A stretch of 64,000 nucleotides of DNA from Proteiniphilum acetatigenes DSM 18083 (GCF_000380985.1 NZ_KB905694.1:1-64000); one strand, 5' to 3'; shown: positions 8,277 through 17,509, counted from the stretch's first letter. The notes: generated by a model from the sequence alone, not told the origin. Numbers and translations are program-made.

Positions 8277-8918
8277 ATGAAAAACGTGAATACAATGGAG
8301 AAAACCATAAGGCTCTTGAAAGGGCATTATTATGGAAATATTATCCTGCTGGCGACTATTTTCCTACTTACCATATTTAGTCTGATTCCATTCTTTACGA
8401 ATGGAGAGGTCATTAGCGTTACGACTGAGAGATATGCCATCATGATCTCTATCATAGCCATCCCGGCCTCACTGAAATTTTTCGCCCATCAATTAAAGAA
8501 AATACCTCGTCCCACGGAAACCAAGACAGCTACAGAAAAGTATAAAAATGCTTCTTTCCTGCGCCTGTACACTATCAGCGCAGTGACACTGATGCATATT
8601 ATATTGTTTACCATTTCGCGGAATATGAATTTTTTCTGGTTTACGGTAGTATTGTTTATCGTTTTTCTCTTTTGCAAACCATCATACGAAGAGTTGGAAA
8701 ACCTCACTGAAACGCCCGGAAAACAAGGTTTGACCGGGGAAGAAGAACAAGAACTACAAGAAGAACAATTATACCCAAATCAGTCTTACGGGGATCACAG
8801 CCGGACCGATGACAGAAAAGCCGGAGAAATGCAGGAAAAACGATTTGAGAATATAGAAGATATCCCAGAACCAACACACAATAAATATCCGGAAAATGAA
8901 CAGGTTACTGGAAAATAA
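8277..8918 (+). CDS. Small integral membrane protein of unknown function
   Basis: I do not recognise this 213-residue protein. It has four hydrophobic segments at roughly 21-40, 51-68, 98-115 and 118-137, and then a charged, Glu/Gln-rich cytoplasmic tail of about 75 residues with no cysteines. The start may be the ATG at 8277 or the one six codons later (MEKTIRLLKGHYYG), which reads more like a natural N-terminus. Its 3' end overlaps the GNAT gene by 23 bases, so the two are probably translationally coupled. Confidence 0.6.
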   Translation: MKNVNTMEKTIRLLKGHYYGNIILLATIFLLTIFSLIPFFTNGEVISVTTERYAIMISIIAIPASLKFFAHQLKKIPRPTETKTATEKYKNASFLRLYTISAVTLMHIILFTISRNMNFFWFTVVLFIVFLFCKPSYEELENLTETPGKQGLTGEEEQELQEEQLYPNQSYGDHSRTDDRKAGEMQEKRFENIEDIPEPTHNKYPENEQVTGK

Positions 8919-9423
8919 TATTCTCCGCCTCCGTGCTCCCGAACCGGAGGATCTGGATTTGCTTTATGCCTGGGAGAACGACACGGCCATTTGGCAAAAC
9001 GGCGCCTCTATTGTCCCTTTTTCCCGGTACTCCATCAAACAATATCTGATCGATTATAAGCATGACATATATGTGGACAAACAGTTACGGCTGATGGTGA
9101 CACTCAGGGAAACGGACGAATGCATAGGTACCGTCGACCTGTATGATTTTGATCCGTTTCACCGAAGGGCCGGTGTAGGGATATTGATTGACTGCAAACA
9201 CCGGCGTAAAGGCTATGCAGTGCAAGCACTCATGCTGCTGGAAGAATATGCGTTCCGGTTCCTCAATCTGAGACAACTCTACGCGATCATTCCCGAAAAA
9301 AACAATAGTAGTATCGGTTTGTTCGCTAAGACGGGTTATCGGCAGACAGGGCTGTTGGAAGAGTGGCTTTCTTCGGAAGATTCATTTTACCACGCATTGA
9401 TAATGCAAAAACTCAAACTGTAA
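8896..9423 (+). CDS. GNAT-family N-acetyltransferase
   Basis: A 175-residue acetyltransferase of the RimJ/RimL-like GNAT fold. It opens with LRAPEPEDLDLLYAWEND, and the acetyl-CoA loop is in RRAGVGILIDCKHRRKGYA. A C-terminal NNSSIGLFAKTGY segment is typical of the family. The substrate cannot be told from sequence and may be a protein N-terminus, an amine or an antibiotic. It overlaps the preceding membrane-protein gene and lies 25 bases before the Sua5-type gene. Confidence 0.85.
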   Translation: MNRLLENNILRLRAPEPEDLDLLYAWENDTAIWQNGASIVPFSRYSIKQYLIDYKHDIYVDKQLRLMVTLRETDECIGTVDLYDFDPFHRRAGVGILIDCKHRRKGYAVQALMLLEEYAFRFLNLRQLYAIIPEKNNSSIGLFAKTGYRQTGLLEEWLSSEDSFYHALIMQKLKL

Positions 9424-9448
9424 GGTCAAAATATTTTTTTAAAGAACG

Positions 9449-10012
9449 ATGCAAGACGATATAAAAAAAGCGTGCGACATATTAAAAAAAGGGGGAATCA
9501 TTCTCTATCCCACCGACACCATCTGGGGTATTGGCTGCGACGCAACCAATGAAGAGGCCGTAAAACGCATTTACGAACTGAAGCAACGTGACGATAGCAA
9601 ATCGATGCTCGTGCTGTTGGATAACCCCGCGAAGTTACAGACATACGTAAAGGATGTGCCCGATATTGCATGGGATTTGATAGATCTGGCCGACAAGCCG
9701 CTTACCATTATCTACGATGGAGCCAAGAACCTGGCGGCAAATCTTATTGCTCCGGATGGTTCCATTGGCATCCGCATCACCGCCGAAACTTTTTCTATGG
9801 AATTGTGCAGGCAATTCCGTAAGCCAATCGTATCCACATCGGCCAACATAAGCGGGGAATCGTCGCCTTCCTCTTTTTCACAAATCGGACAGGCGGTCAG
9901 AGAAGGTGTGGATTATATCGTTACATACCGGCAAAAAGAACAAAGCCAAGCCAAACCATCGGGGATCGTGAAACTGGCCAAAGACGGCTCCATCAAAATT
10001 ATACGTAAGTAA
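9449..10012 (+). CDS. L-threonylcarbamoyladenylate synthase (Sua5/YciO/YrdC family)
   Basis: Makes threonylcarbamoyl-AMP from threonine, bicarbonate and ATP for the t6A37 modification of ANN-decoding tRNAs. The 187-residue protein is a single YrdC domain with the signatures YPTDTIWGIGCDA, KQRDDSKSM and PIVSTSANISGE. The long Sua5 C-terminal domain is absent, so it is TsaC-like in length. YciO paralogues look similar, which is why I leave the symbol blank. Confidence 0.88.
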   Translation: MQDDIKKACDILKKGGIILYPTDTIWGIGCDATNEEAVKRIYELKQRDDSKSMLVLLDNPAKLQTYVKDVPDIAWDLIDLADKPLTIIYDGAKNLAANLIAPDGSIGIRITAETFSMELCRQFRKPIVSTSANISGESSPSSFSQIGQAVREGVDYIVTYRQKEQSQAKPSGIVKLAKDGSIKIIRK

Positions 10013-10022
10013 AAAAAATAAT

Positions 10023-10030
10023 TATCTTTG
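10023..10030 (+). promoter_or_regulatory. -7 box before the CLC channel gene
   Basis: TATCTTTG at 10023-10030 fits TAnnTTTG, but no convincing -33 TTG was found. If used, the transcript would carry a leader of about 170 bases containing the dispersed repeat at 10114-10196. Confidence 0.5.
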
Positions 10031-10113
10031 CATAAAGGCTATTTATAGCCATTTTGAATTTCATTCTACTATTTTAAATGCTTTAGACTATTTCCACGTT
10101 TGGCAGCTTTGTT

Positions 10114-10196
10114 TCTGCTCTCACTTATCGAAATAGTTCTGTGCTCGACAGAGTTAAAATAAGTTTTATCTCTGTATTCGCTTAACGAAAATGTTC
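10114..10196 (+). repeat. 83-bp dispersed repeat, copy 1
   Basis: Begins TCTGCTCTCACTTATCGAA. By hand alignment 71 of 83 positions match 63490-63572, with no gaps. It contains two subunits of a CTCACTTATCGAAA type, separated by a CTCGAC inverted repeat and an AAGTTTT stretch. Its last bases overlap the first possible CLC start codon at 10191. Confidence 0.7.
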
Positions 10197-10205
10197 CGTA
10201 CTCCG

Positions 10206-11996
10206 ATGCAACTGACAGAAAGATTCAATAAATTTCTTATTTGGCGCGACAGACACATAAAGGAGCGTCATTTTTTACTGTTCGTCTGCTTCTTAGTGGG
10301 AATTCTCACGGCATTGGCCGCCTTCTTTCTGAAAACAGCGATCCACTTCTTTCAGGTTTTTCTCACCGAAAATTTCAGCCGTCCCAACCTCAACTTCTCG
10401 TACCTGCTCTACCCTATTGCAGGAATCCTGATTGCGGGACTGTATGTGAGATATGTGGTAAAAGACGATATCAGCCATGGTGTTACAAAAATCCTCTTTG
10501 CCATCTCCCAGCGCAAAAGCCGGATCAAACCACACAACATGTATTCATCGTTGGTGGCCAGTTCCATTACTATCGGATTCGGGGGGTCAGTAGGAGCGGA
10601 AGCACCGATCGTACTGACAGGTTCCGCTATCGGCTCCAATCTGGGTAGATTCTTCAAACTGGAACAACGCAGCCTGATGATCCTTGTGGGTTGTGGTGCC
10701 GCCGGTGCTATCGCAGGCATCTTTAAAGCACCCATTGCCGGAATTCTTTTTGTGATAGAAGTGCTGCTGCTCGACCTCACTATGTCGTCTATCCTGCCTC
10801 TTCTGGTAACGGCTGTCACGGCCACTACCGTGTCATACATCCTTACGGGTATGGACGCTATGTTCGCTTTTACACTGATCGAACCTTTCACCCTCAACCG
10901 TATTCCCCACGTAATCTTTCTGGGGATACTCTGCGGATTTCTGTCCTTGTATGTGATCCGTATCATGAGCCGTCTGGAGGGGCTTTTTCACCGACTGTCA
11001 CACTGGAAGAAATTCCTGCTTGGGGGAACCATGCTGAGTTTGCTTATCTTCTTTTTTCCACCGCTCTATGGTGAAGGATACAATACCATCAATATCCTGT
11101 TAGCCGGTGGAGATCTATTCCAATCGCTCACCAACGAAAGCTTTTTTCATCAACTGGAAAGTAGATGGACTATTGTTGCATTCCTGGTGCTGGTCATACT
11201 CTTTAAGGTTTTTGCCACCAGCGCTACCAACGGCGGAGGCGGTACCGGAGGAGTATTTGCTCCTACCCTTTTCTTAGGTTGTATTGCCGGGTTTGTCTAT
11301 TCATATACACTCAATCAATTGGGATATACCGTTTATCTCCCGCAGGAAAATTTTGCTCTGATGGGGATGGCAGGGGTAATGGCAGGGGTAATGCATGCTC
11401 CGCTTACCGGCACCTTCCTTATTGCAGAATTGACAGGTGGTTATGACTTGTTTTTACCTCTTATGATCGTCTCCCTACTCTCCTATGGGACTATCATGGT
11501 CTTCGAAAAGCATAGCATTTACGCTATCCGCCTTGCCAAAAGAGGAGAGCTGATCACCCATCATAAAGACAAGGCCGTACTTACTTTCCTGAAGATCAAA
11601 GATCTGCTTGAAAAAGATATTCCAACCGTAACGCCGAAAATGACCCTTGGCGATATGGTAAAAGTAATCTCTACCAGTAACCGGAATATTTTCCCGGTAG
11701 TAGATGATAAGGGTATTCTTTTGGGACTCGTAATGATGAACGATATCCGCAACATTATGTTCCGACCTGAGCTGTACGACCGGTTTACTGTAGAGAAATT
11801 CATGGTAGGATCTCCCGCCACAATAGAAATACACAGCAGCATGGAAGAGGCAATGGCAAAGTTTGAAAACACCAAAGCATGGAATTTGCCGGTAGTAGAC
11901 CATAAAGGGGTCTATCAGGGTCTCCTGTCTCAATCATCTGTATTCAATTCTTACAGGGAAGTATTGGTCGAAAATTATTCCGATACGGATGAGTAA
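10206..11996 (+). CDS. CLC-family chloride channel/transporter with CBS pair
   Basis: A ClC membrane protein of about 596 residues with ten or more hydrophobic segments. The selectivity regions are GGSVGAEAPI (with the gating-type glutamate) and GGGGTGGVFAPTLF, followed by a cytoplasmic CBS-domain pair from about residue 440 to the end. It moves chloride through the inner membrane, perhaps in exchange for protons. I prefer the ATG at 10206 (MQLTERFNKF). The ATG at 10191 lies in the last bases of an 83-bp dispersed repeat whose other copy has no ATG there, so it is probably fortuitous. It ends one base before the G-rich leader of fmt. Confidence 0.93.
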   Translation: MQLTERFNKFLIWRDRHIKERHFLLFVCFLVGILTALAAFFLKTAIHFFQVFLTENFSRPNLNFSYLLYPIAGILIAGLYVRYVVKDDISHGVTKILFAISQRKSRIKPHNMYSSLVASSITIGFGGSVGAEAPIVLTGSAIGSNLGRFFKLEQRSLMILVGCGAAGAIAGIFKAPIAGILFVIEVLLLDLTMSSILPLLVTAVTATTVSYILTGMDAMFAFTLIEPFTLNRIPHVIFLGILCGFLSLYVIRIMSRLEGLFHRLSHWKKFLLGGTMLSLLIFFFPPLYGEGYNTINILLAGGDLFQSLTNESFFHQLESRWTIVAFLVLVILFKVFATSATNGGGGTGGVFAPTLFLGCIAGFVYSYTLNQLGYTVYLPQENFALMGMAGVMAGVMHAPLTGTFLIAELTGGYDLFLPLMIVSLLSYGTIMVFEKHSIYAIRLAKRGELITHHKDKAVLTFLKIKDLLEKDIPTVTPKMTLGDMVKVISTSNRNIFPVVDDKGILLGLVMMNDIRNIMFRPELYDRFTVEKFMVGSPATIEIHSSMEEAMAKFENTKAWNLPVVDHKGVYQGLLSQSSVFNSYREVLVENYSDTDE

Positions 11997-12196
11997 GGTG
12001 GGAAAATGACCGGGGGACCAGGGGACCAGGGGAGAGGGTGATAGGGTGATAGGGTGATAGGGGTAAATTAGGCTGATATAGTTACACTTTTCATTTTCAC
12101 TTTTAGTTTTTCACTTGGTTCTCACTTCTTAGTTCTTAGTTAATTACTTATTCGGTAGTTTATTATTCATAACTTATAATTCAAAAATATAACCGC
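11997..12196 (+). repeat. Modular leader tract before fmt, G-quadruplex-capable
   Basis: The tract begins immediately after the CLC stop codon with GGTGGGAAAATGAC. At 12012-12063 there are seven G-runs of three to five bases, with loops ACCA, ACCA, AGA, TGATA, TGATA and TGATA. These include two and a half copies of an 8-base unit GGGGACCA and three of GGGTGATA. Then come CACTTTTAGTTTTTCAC, repeated TTCTTAG pieces and an AT-rich block just before the fmt ATG that matches the serC leader. The G-rich strand is the sense strand. No promoter box was recognised. Confidence 0.65.
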
Positions 12197-13171
12197 ATGG
12201 ACAAAAAATCATTACGTATCCTCTTCATGGGAACTCCCGAATTTGCCGTAGAGTCGCTGAAAGCACTTGTAGAGAACGGATATAACGTAGTGGGAGTTGT
12301 CACTATGCCCGATAAGCCGGCAGGCAGGGGATATAAACTACAACCATCACCGGTAAAGCAATATGCACTGCAGCGGGGACTTCCGGTACTACAACCTGAG
12401 AAACTGAAAAATGAAGGGTTTCTGCATGAGCTAAAACGGTTAAACGTCGATCTCCAGATCGTAGTAGCCTTCCGTATGTTGCCGGAAGTGGTGTGGAATA
12501 TGCCGCCGAAAGGCACTTTTAACCTCCACTCATCACTCCTGCCCCAGTACCGGGGCCCCGCCCCTATCAATTGGGCCATTATCAACGGGGAGAAAGAAAC
12601 CGGCGTGACTACTTTCTTTCTTTCACACGAGATTGATACCGGTAAGATCATCTTTCAGGAAAAGACAATGATCGATGAGACAGACAATGCAGGTACTTTG
12701 CACGACAGGCTGATGATAATGGGGGCACAACTGGTACTGAAGACCGTCAATGCCATACTTGAAGAGAATATACAAACCGTTCCGCAGGATAAACTCTTCA
12801 AAGACCTGTCCGAATTAAAGAATGCCCCTAAAGTATTCAAGGAAGACTGTCGGATCGACTGGAATAAACCAGTGCGGGAGGTATATAATTATATCCGCGG
12901 TCTATCGCCTTATCCGGCGGCATGGACGGAACTGGTGACCGACAATGAGGAAAAGCAACGTTTCAAACTGTTTGCCGGTGAGCCGATTGAAGAAAAGACT
13001 CACGATTTACAGCCGGGCACTATCAGGACTGACAATAAGTCACACCTCGACGTGGCGGTAAAAGACAGTTTCTTACGAATTACGGAACTTCAACTGACCG
13101 GCAAGAGGCGAATGAGTACCATCGATTTCCTGAATGGATACCACTTCGAAGAAAAAGCACGCTTCTGTTGA
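12197..13171 (+). CDS. fmt: Methionyl-tRNA formyltransferase
   Basis: Formylates Met-tRNAfMet from 10-formyl-THF for initiation. The 324-residue protein has the formyltransferase domain, with LFMGTPEFAVESL at the N-terminus and the catalytic SLLPQYRGPAPINWAIING region, plus the C-terminal tRNA-binding domain. It lies downstream of a 200-base leader of repeat modules, and its stop codon lies two bases from the stop of the convergent DUF3078 gene. Confidence 0.97.
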   Translation: MDKKSLRILFMGTPEFAVESLKALVENGYNVVGVVTMPDKPAGRGYKLQPSPVKQYALQRGLPVLQPEKLKNEGFLHELKRLNVDLQIVVAFRMLPEVVWNMPPKGTFNLHSSLLPQYRGPAPINWAIINGEKETGVTTFFLSHEIDTGKIIFQEKTMIDETDNAGTLHDRLMIMGAQLVLKTVNAILEENIQTVPQDKLFKDLSELKNAPKVFKEDCRIDWNKPVREVYNYIRGLSPYPAAWTELVTDNEEKQRFKLFAGEPIEEKTHDLQPGTIRTDNKSHLDVAVKDSFLRITELQLTGKRRMSTIDFLNGYHFEEKARFC

Positions 13172-13173
13172 GG

Positions 13174-14766
13174 TTACCACTTATAATTCAGGCCAAAACT
13201 GAGCGTCTGGTTCATCTGCCAGTACTTCAGATCAGGATCGGGAGGAACCCCATCGTCAAATCTCATGATCACATACAAACGAGTGGAGAATGCATTCGTC
13301 AAAGCCATATTCAGGCTATTCTCAAATTCCGAGATAACTTTCTCGTAACTGGTAAAATAAGTCAGGCGCGAATCCCAGGTAATATATCTTGTGATATCGT
13401 ATTTTAATATGGAGGTAATGGTGCTACCGAAGTCAAACTCGGATTTCTTTCCTTCCTCAATACCGAAACGTTTCTCGTCCACATCATCATTCATCACATA
13501 GACATAGTTGATGGAGACAGGGGCAATTGCCAGTTCCCACTTAATCTTACGATGGCGCACCGTCTTGGAGGGTCTTTCGTAATTAAACTTCAACCCGACC
13601 CCCGCATTCACATACAAAGGAGACAGTATTGACGAAAGGAGGTCGTTTGAGTTGACCGGATATGCTTTAAACATCTGTGATTTTGCTTCCAAATTGGTGG
13701 AGTAAGACCAGCCTTTACCAAAAGCATCTATTCCAAAGTCGCCATAATAGCGAATAAGGTCATTACCGATACGGTGCTTGCGCAATGAATCGTCAGGAGA
13801 ATTAAAGACGGATAACCGCCACTCGAGGGTATTGTTAAACTTCACCCTTTTTTTCTGGTAATTAGCTTTCAATATATGCAGGCTATTAATGTTCAGATTA
13901 TTCACGCCCCCTTTATGCCAGTTGTCAGAGAAGTAGTTTTGTGCAAACTGAAAAGAGTGTTCACCGGAACGAACCCAATATTTTCGGCCGATCGTAACCC
14001 CTTCAATACCCGGAGCATCCAACGAATAAGTCGTTTCTGCCTTTATCAATTCGCGGAAAGGATTGAATGTCTCTCTTACAACCTGATCATCAGACTCCAG
14101 ACTCGGTATTGAGTCGAAACTTGCCACGGAATATCTGATCCGGTCAGGATACTTCATATAATAATCACGCCGCACATTTCGTACAAAGTCGATATGATCG
14201 AGCCGGGGAGCAAAGGTTTTTTCCCGCGGAATAAGGACCCCTTTATCACGATCCTTTTCCTCAGAGTATAACGACAACTCCCGGGGAAGCATCTCTCCAG
14301 TAAATATCATCGGCAGGAAAAGCGGATTATAAAAAAGTGTATCCCGGAATGTAAGTCCACTCATTGATTCAAAACTACTATAATTCACCGGAAGCTGCAA
14401 CGTACCATTCTCTTTCCTGAAATAGATGAAATCAAGTGGGTTCCGGTATGAAGGAGTCGAATCTACCGGCACTATAGGACCCGTTTTCCTCGGTATTTGT
14501 CTCGAAACCGGAGGAATAATAATGCTATCAGGAAGCGTATCAGAAGGCTGCTGCGGAGAAATAATCGCACTATCGTCTATCTCTTTGGGTTGTACTCTAC
14601 GACGTTCAATCTGCCTGCTGATATCGGTAATATCCCGGAACAGATCCAGGCTATCTATCACCGGTATAGAATCTGGCCTCTCGGCGACCTTTTTTTCAAC
14701 TACGGAAGCTATCACTCCGAATGAGCATACAGTTATTATCAAAAAAGGGAGAATAATTCGTCTCAT
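13174..14766 (-). CDS. DUF3078-family outer-envelope protein
   Basis: A 530-residue protein with a signal peptide (MRRIILPFLIITVCSFGVIA), a Pro-rich region up to about residue 120 and a beta-rich C-terminal half. The segment around FSDNWHKGGVNNLNINS is the hallmark of DUF3078 proteins of Bacteroidetes, which are thought to be outer-membrane barrels of unknown function. The final residues SFGLNYKW end in an aromatic-rich strand, as porins do. It is transcribed towards fmt, with only two bases between the two stop codons. Confidence 0.8.
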   Translation of the reverse strand: MRRIILPFLIITVCSFGVIASVVEKKVAERPDSIPVIDSLDLFRDITDISRQIERRRVQPKEIDDSAIISPQQPSDTLPDSIIIPPVSRQIPRKTGPIVPVDSTPSYRNPLDFIYFRKENGTLQLPVNYSSFESMSGLTFRDTLFYNPLFLPMIFTGEMLPRELSLYSEEKDRDKGVLIPREKTFAPRLDHIDFVRNVRRDYYMKYPDRIRYSVASFDSIPSLESDDQVVRETFNPFRELIKAETTYSLDAPGIEGVTIGRKYWVRSGEHSFQFAQNYFSDNWHKGGVNNLNINSLHILKANYQKKRVKFNNTLEWRLSVFNSPDDSLRKHRIGNDLIRYYGDFGIDAFGKGWSYSTNLEAKSQMFKAYPVNSNDLLSSILSPLYVNAGVGLKFNYERPSKTVRHRKIKWELAIAPVSINYVYVMNDDVDEKRFGIEEGKKSEFDFGSTITSILKYDITRYITWDSRLTYFTSYEKVISEFENSLNMALTNAFSTRLYVIMRFDDGVPPDPDLKYWQMNQTLSFGLNYKW

Positions 14767-14817
14767 ACGATTATTTTATTTTTTTACGTCAATTCACCTA
14801 TACATTCTTCCAATGGG

Positions 14818-14825
14818 CAAAGATA
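14818..14825 (-). promoter_or_regulatory. -7 box of the DUF3078 gene
   Basis: TATCTTTG on the minus strand lies about 52 bases upstream of the start at 14766. The -33 element is weak. Confidence 0.5.
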
Positions 14826-14856
14826 TAAAAAAAGTTTTATTTATTCTTTGTTTTTC

Positions 14857-14887
14857 TTGCCTGGGACTTTAAAACTCACTATTTTTG
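14857..14887 (+). promoter_or_regulatory. Promoter of the M28 peptidase gene (TTG-N20-TATTTTTG)
   Basis: TTG at 14857-14859 and TATTTTTG at 14880-14887 match the Bacteroidetes consensus. The 5' leader would be about 65 bases. Confidence 0.65.
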
Positions 14888-14960
14888 AGGAGTAAAGAAT
14901 TAAAACCGAAAAACAGACGTTCATATCTTAATTGATAATTACCATTTTATAACCTCCATT

Positions 14961-16519
14961 ATGATAAGAATCATCATTATTTCCCTGTTACTACTGTCCG
15001 GCTTATTTGTTAATTGTCTTCATTCGCAAGAAGTATCCTTAAAAGGATTAGAACAAATTTCGGAACCTTTGGTGAAAGAGTTTATAGATGTTCTGGCTTC
15101 AGACGAAATGCGTGGACGCTCGGCACCGAGTATAGAAGCAGATAGAGCCGCAGATTATATCGCCATGAAATTGAAAGAGTTCGGGATAAGATCTGTAAAT
15201 GGATCTTATTTTCAACCAATTCCATTTTGTGCGGCCGACCTGAATATTGAAAACTGTAAATTTTTTTTAACTAAGGGCAGTATAAATCACCCATATGACT
15301 TAAAGGAAAATTTCACTCCTCTGTTCAATACAGGAAGTAACCAGGTACAAGGTGAACTGGTTTTTGCGGGATATGGTATCACAGCTCCCCAAATTATGAT
15401 GATTATAAAGATATTGATGTAAAAGGCAAGATTGTGCTGGTGATGAAACAGGAACCTCGCAAAAACGACACTATCGCCACATTCTTTGAAGGAAAAAAAG
15501 AGACACAATATTCCGGCATACCCTACAAAATACGGAACGCGGCGAAACACGGTGCAACAGGACTTTTACTGGTAACCGACCCGCTTCATAATGTGGCCAT
15601 TACCGCGCAAGGATATTTATGGAACAGCCTCTATATGAAAGGGCAGGGAAATCCTTCCTATAATATATGCGAAGAAAACGCAAATATTCCCGCAGTCCAG
15701 GTGAACCGGGATGTGATTAATGAAATATTCGGTAGCGTGGATTCGCTGAGGACTCTACAGCGAAAAATCGATGAAAGCATGCATCCGGGATCATTTGTAG
15801 TACCCGGAATTGAGATTGATCTATCCGTTTCAGTCGGTAAAAAAGAGTTTCCTTCGAGCAATGTAATCGGGTGGTTAGAAGGTTCAGATCCTGTGCTAAA
15901 GGATGAATTTATTGTCATAGGAGCCCACTACGACCACATTGGCGTATCACCAATTCCCAATCATCTGAACGATTCTATCATGAATGGAGCCGACGATAAT
16001 GCCTCGGGAACAGCAGCCGTGATGGCTGTAGCGAAAGCTTTTGCCGCTTCAGATAAGAAACCGGCAAGAAGTGTCCTGTTTATGTTGTTTACCGCCGAAG
16101 AGCGCGGCTTGATCGGCTCCGATTACTACACCAAAAATCCACTGTTCCCACTGGAGAAAACGGTGGCAATGATCAATATGGATATGGTCGGCCGGAACGG
16201 AAACGATACAGTATATGTGATCGGGCAACAATATAATCCTGATCTGGCAGCACTGGTAAATGCAACAATTCCAGAAGCCGGATTGAAAAAAGAGGAGATG
16301 ATGATGGATCTATATCGGTCGAGCGATTATTATCCCTTTTACAAGAAGGGTATATCGGCTATCGGGCTAACATCGGGTCTGCACAACGATTACCACGGCG
16401 TAGGAGACAATCCGGACAAGATCAATCATGTGAAAGTGCAAAAAATAGCACAACTCGCCTATAAAGTGGCATGGCAAATTGCAGACTCTAACAATTACTA
16501 CACTATAATCGAACACTAA
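14961..16519 (+). pseudogene. M28-family zinc aminopeptidase, frameshifted
   Basis: A secreted peptidase (signal peptide up to about residue 23) with an M28 catalytic domain in the second frame: GAHYDHIG, GADDNASG, TAEERGLIGS and INMDMVGR supply the zinc ligands and catalytic glutamate. The first frame stops at 15422, after GITAPQIMMIIKILM. The sense continues one base out of phase as PNYDDYKDIDVKGKIVLV. One extra base in the C-run at 15387-15390 would restore a single protein of about 520 residues. Either the gene is broken, or the sequence has lost a base in a homopolymer. A protease-associated domain probably covers the middle. Confidence 0.8.
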
Positions 16520-16536
16520 CACATAAACTGAAAATT

Positions 16537-17378
16537 ATGAACTCAAAAAATTTATTCATTATCCCTTTGCTTTTTATTGTATTTGGAGCGTTTGCACAAG
16601 AAGCCAACCTGACGATAAAACCTGTTGCGAAAAAGGAATACGACCTGAACCTGCAGTCGTTGACAGATATTACACAGACCATGGCAGGAATGGAAATGAA
16701 AGCGAGCATTGCGTACATCGTAAAAGCCGTGATGGAAATAAAAGAAATCAATTCCAACGGCGATTTTACCGTTTTATCCACCTGGAAAGATATTGAAGCA
16801 ACCTCATCGGCTATGGGAAAAGACACCACCTCGCGTGCTGAAAATCTGAATGTGGTAATGGAAACCGTGTACGACAAATCAGGAAAAATAATCAAAAACA
16901 ACCGGATAGATACGTTAGGTTCCACAGACCCGTTCGTTGCAATGATCGAACAATTAGCGAAAAATGTAAAACTCCTATTCTGCCGGCCAAAACAATAAAA
17001 AAAGGAGACAGCTGGCAATCCTATACCAATGATACCATTCAAACAATGGAGTTTCCAATGGCAATGATTGTCCAAACGGAAGATGAGTACTCATTTGAGG
17101 GAGCCGTTACGGAGAACGGGGTAGAATATTACAGAATCAATAAATCCGGCCCTACAAAAGTATCAGCTGAGGGAGCGCTAGAGGGAATGGATATGCACAT
17201 TGAAGGTACGGGCATGAGCGAGAGTTATTCCCTGCTTGATAAAGCGACTCTGCTTCCGGTAAGAATGGAAGAGAAAACCGGTATGGATATGAGTATCATA
17301 ATATCCGGTCCGCAATCCATGGCTATTCCGATGACACAGAACACAGAAACAAAAATTCAATTCTCAGAAGTGAAATAA
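16537..17378 (+). pseudogene. DUF6263-like secreted protein, frameshifted
   Basis: A lineage-typical secreted protein with a signal peptide (MNSKNLFIIPLLFIVFGAFA). The first frame ends at 16998 after KNVKLLFCRPKQ, and the protein continues one base out of phase as PILPAKTIKKGDSW until 17378. Adding one A to the A-run near 16968-16971 would restore VKTPILPAKT and a protein of about 280 residues. The family name is tentative. No catalytic residues are visible. It lies 17 bases after the M28 gene, which has the same kind of lesion. Confidence 0.65.
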
Positions 17379-17473
17379 CGAATGCATTCAAAAGAAAAAC
17401 TTTTCTCACCGTTTATCTGTTATTTATATCTGTTAAGATCTCTTGTGGCAGACGGTAGCAACAAAAATTGTTT

Positions 17474-17481
17474 TACTTTTG
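17474..17481 (+). promoter_or_regulatory. -7 box of the lemA-TPM unit
   Basis: TACTTTTG fits TAnnTTTG and lies about 130 bases before the LemA start. No clear -33. The remaining leader (17510-17611) is module-type sequence with AATGTACCAATGTACTAATG and GGTAATTCATAACTCATAA in sense orientation. Confidence 0.5.
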
Positions 17482-17509
17482 CCGGACGGGACAAGACAAT
17501 GTGAATAAT

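Noticed and set aside
12012-12063. Tandem GGGTGATA and GGGGACCA units as a CRISPR-like array
   Set aside because: Units of 8 bases without spacers; they are simple tandem repeats.
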